From positions 102,250 through 166,249 of the forward strand of contig NZ_JRGM01000130.1 of NCBI RefSeq assembly GCF_000764665.1: a stretch of 64,000 nucleotides of DNA, read 5' to 3'. The position numbers were made by a program, and so were the translations under genes. The notes under the pieces were generated by a model. The model saw nothing but the letters and a program-made list of their open reading frames with translations. It was not told where the DNA came from and did no database searches. Source of the stretch: Aeromonas lacus (GTDB lineage: Bacteria > Pseudomonadota > Gammaproteobacteria > Enterobacterales > Aeromonadaceae). Positions 63,557-64,000 of the stretch are shown here, piece after piece. Each line of letters starts with the position of its first letter. Positions within the stretch are counted from its first letter, which is position 1.

Positions 63557-64000
63557 CCTTACTCATATAAACTCTCAAATATCTCAATTCCTGCGCTGGT
63601 ATTGGCCTCTGGCTAACTTTTACGTGGAAAACTAGTGGCATCTATGACCTCTCGAAAATCATCTGAAAGATATGGAAATCGCGCCTTATGATTTACTTTT
63701 CGAGAGGCCTATGCATCTATTACTCTATCCTGCTGGTAAGCCAGCACCTGCGCTTATGCTAAAGAGCAATTAGTTAGCCTGGTGAAGGTGCAGCCGAGGA
63801 TGTACAGATCTAATTATCACCTGACACCGACCTCAAACCGGTGTCTTGTTGCTTAGATTACTTTCCTGCGCAATGCCATTGGTATCAAGAGCAGAGCCTA
63901 TTCAACGTGCTGTAGGGGCCTGCCTCTCCATCACCCTTCCCTGATTGCCAGCCAGCTCCAGCGCTCCCAGTAGAGGCCACGAGTTGGCTTGGTGAGGGAG
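63557..64000. other. AT-richer, hairpin-rich junction region
   Basis: No complete gene is seen. The first ~340 bases are AT-richer than the rest of the window. They contain an inverted repeat CCTCTCGAAAA (63648-63658) / TTTTCGAGAGG (63697-63707), a TGCTGG-TAAG-CCAGCA hairpin (63731-63746), a GACACCG/CGGTGTC pair (63823-63829, 63839-63845) and a GGCTAAC/GTTAGCC pair (63610-63616, 63773-63779). GC-rich sequence returns near 63910. On the minus strand a frame ending at 63931 (C-terminus WERWSWLAIREG) may be the end of a gene lying beyond the window. Origin unknown. Confidence 0.5.

Noticed and set aside
63610..63779. GGCTAAC ... GTTAGCC pair suggesting an integron attC site
   Set aside because: The heptamers do not fit RYYYAAC/GTTRRRY, and no inner paired boxes or integrase gene are seen.

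Overview
The window is chromosomal DNA of a gammaproteobacterium, most probably an Aeromonas. The reasons are a GC-rich, densely packed core genome; a complete Na+-NQR operon; the flagellar motor genes flgT/flgO/flgP, typical of polar-flagellated Vibrionaceae and Aeromonadaceae; ChiP- and OmpK-type outer membrane channels; and enterobacterial-like gene orders (bolA/yajG/ampG, yajQ-panE-yajL, gcvB-gcvA-ygdD-rlmM, xni/ppnN/queF/syd). I see no prophage, insertion sequence, CRISPR array or rRNA. The only sign of disturbed DNA is the last ~440 bases.

Layout. 1-8.2 kb: 3' end of cpdB, an alkylation-repair pair (Ada-AlkA fusion and ogt), a VOC protein, an M32 carboxypeptidase, an Smr protein and small enzymes. 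8.3-13.4 kb: chitoporin gene, a chemoreceptor, a DMT exporter and tRNA-Arg(CCT). 13.5-17.6 kb: flgT facing away from flgO-flgP, with sigma54-like and sigma28-like promoters between them, then pheA behind a pheL-type attenuator. 17.7-21.1 kb: a HAD phosphatase, an orphan LarE-like protein with an altered PP-loop, and envelope proteins.

21.2-30.8 kb: a compact twelve-gene operon. It carries a DUF523/DUF1722 protein, a MerR regulator, photolyase, an NTF2-like protein, an SDR, an FAD amine-oxidase-like enzyme, a DUF1365 protein, a CFA-synthase-like methyltransferase, a DUF2878 protein, a Trp-rich small protein, a chalcone-isomerase-like protein and a DUF3833 lipoprotein. Most genes overlap by ATGA. 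The promoter holds a perfect 10-bp inverted repeat plus further half-sites, probably the operator of the MerR protein. It reads as a light or singlet-oxygen response that couples DNA photorepair to lipid modification, and it is the most interesting system here.

30.9-38 kb: nqrABCDEF-apbE-nqrM, which encode the sodium-pumping NADH dehydrogenase with its flavin transferase and maturation factor. 38.4-46.4 kb: bolA, rlmG, yajG, ppiA, ampG, ompK, yajQ, panE and yajL. 46.5-49.8 kb: dinB under a perfect LexA box and a chemoreceptor behind a near-consensus sigma28 promoter. 49.8-53.2 kb: the small RNA gene gcvB, divergent from gcvA, then a hydrolase, ygdD and rlmM. 53.2-63.6 kb: NAD-type isocitrate dehydrogenase, xni, ppnN, a diguanylate cyclase next to a TPR protein with a degenerate GGDEF domain, queF and syd, and finally a DUF2310 gene that has lost its N-terminal half at an AT-richer, hairpin-rich junction.
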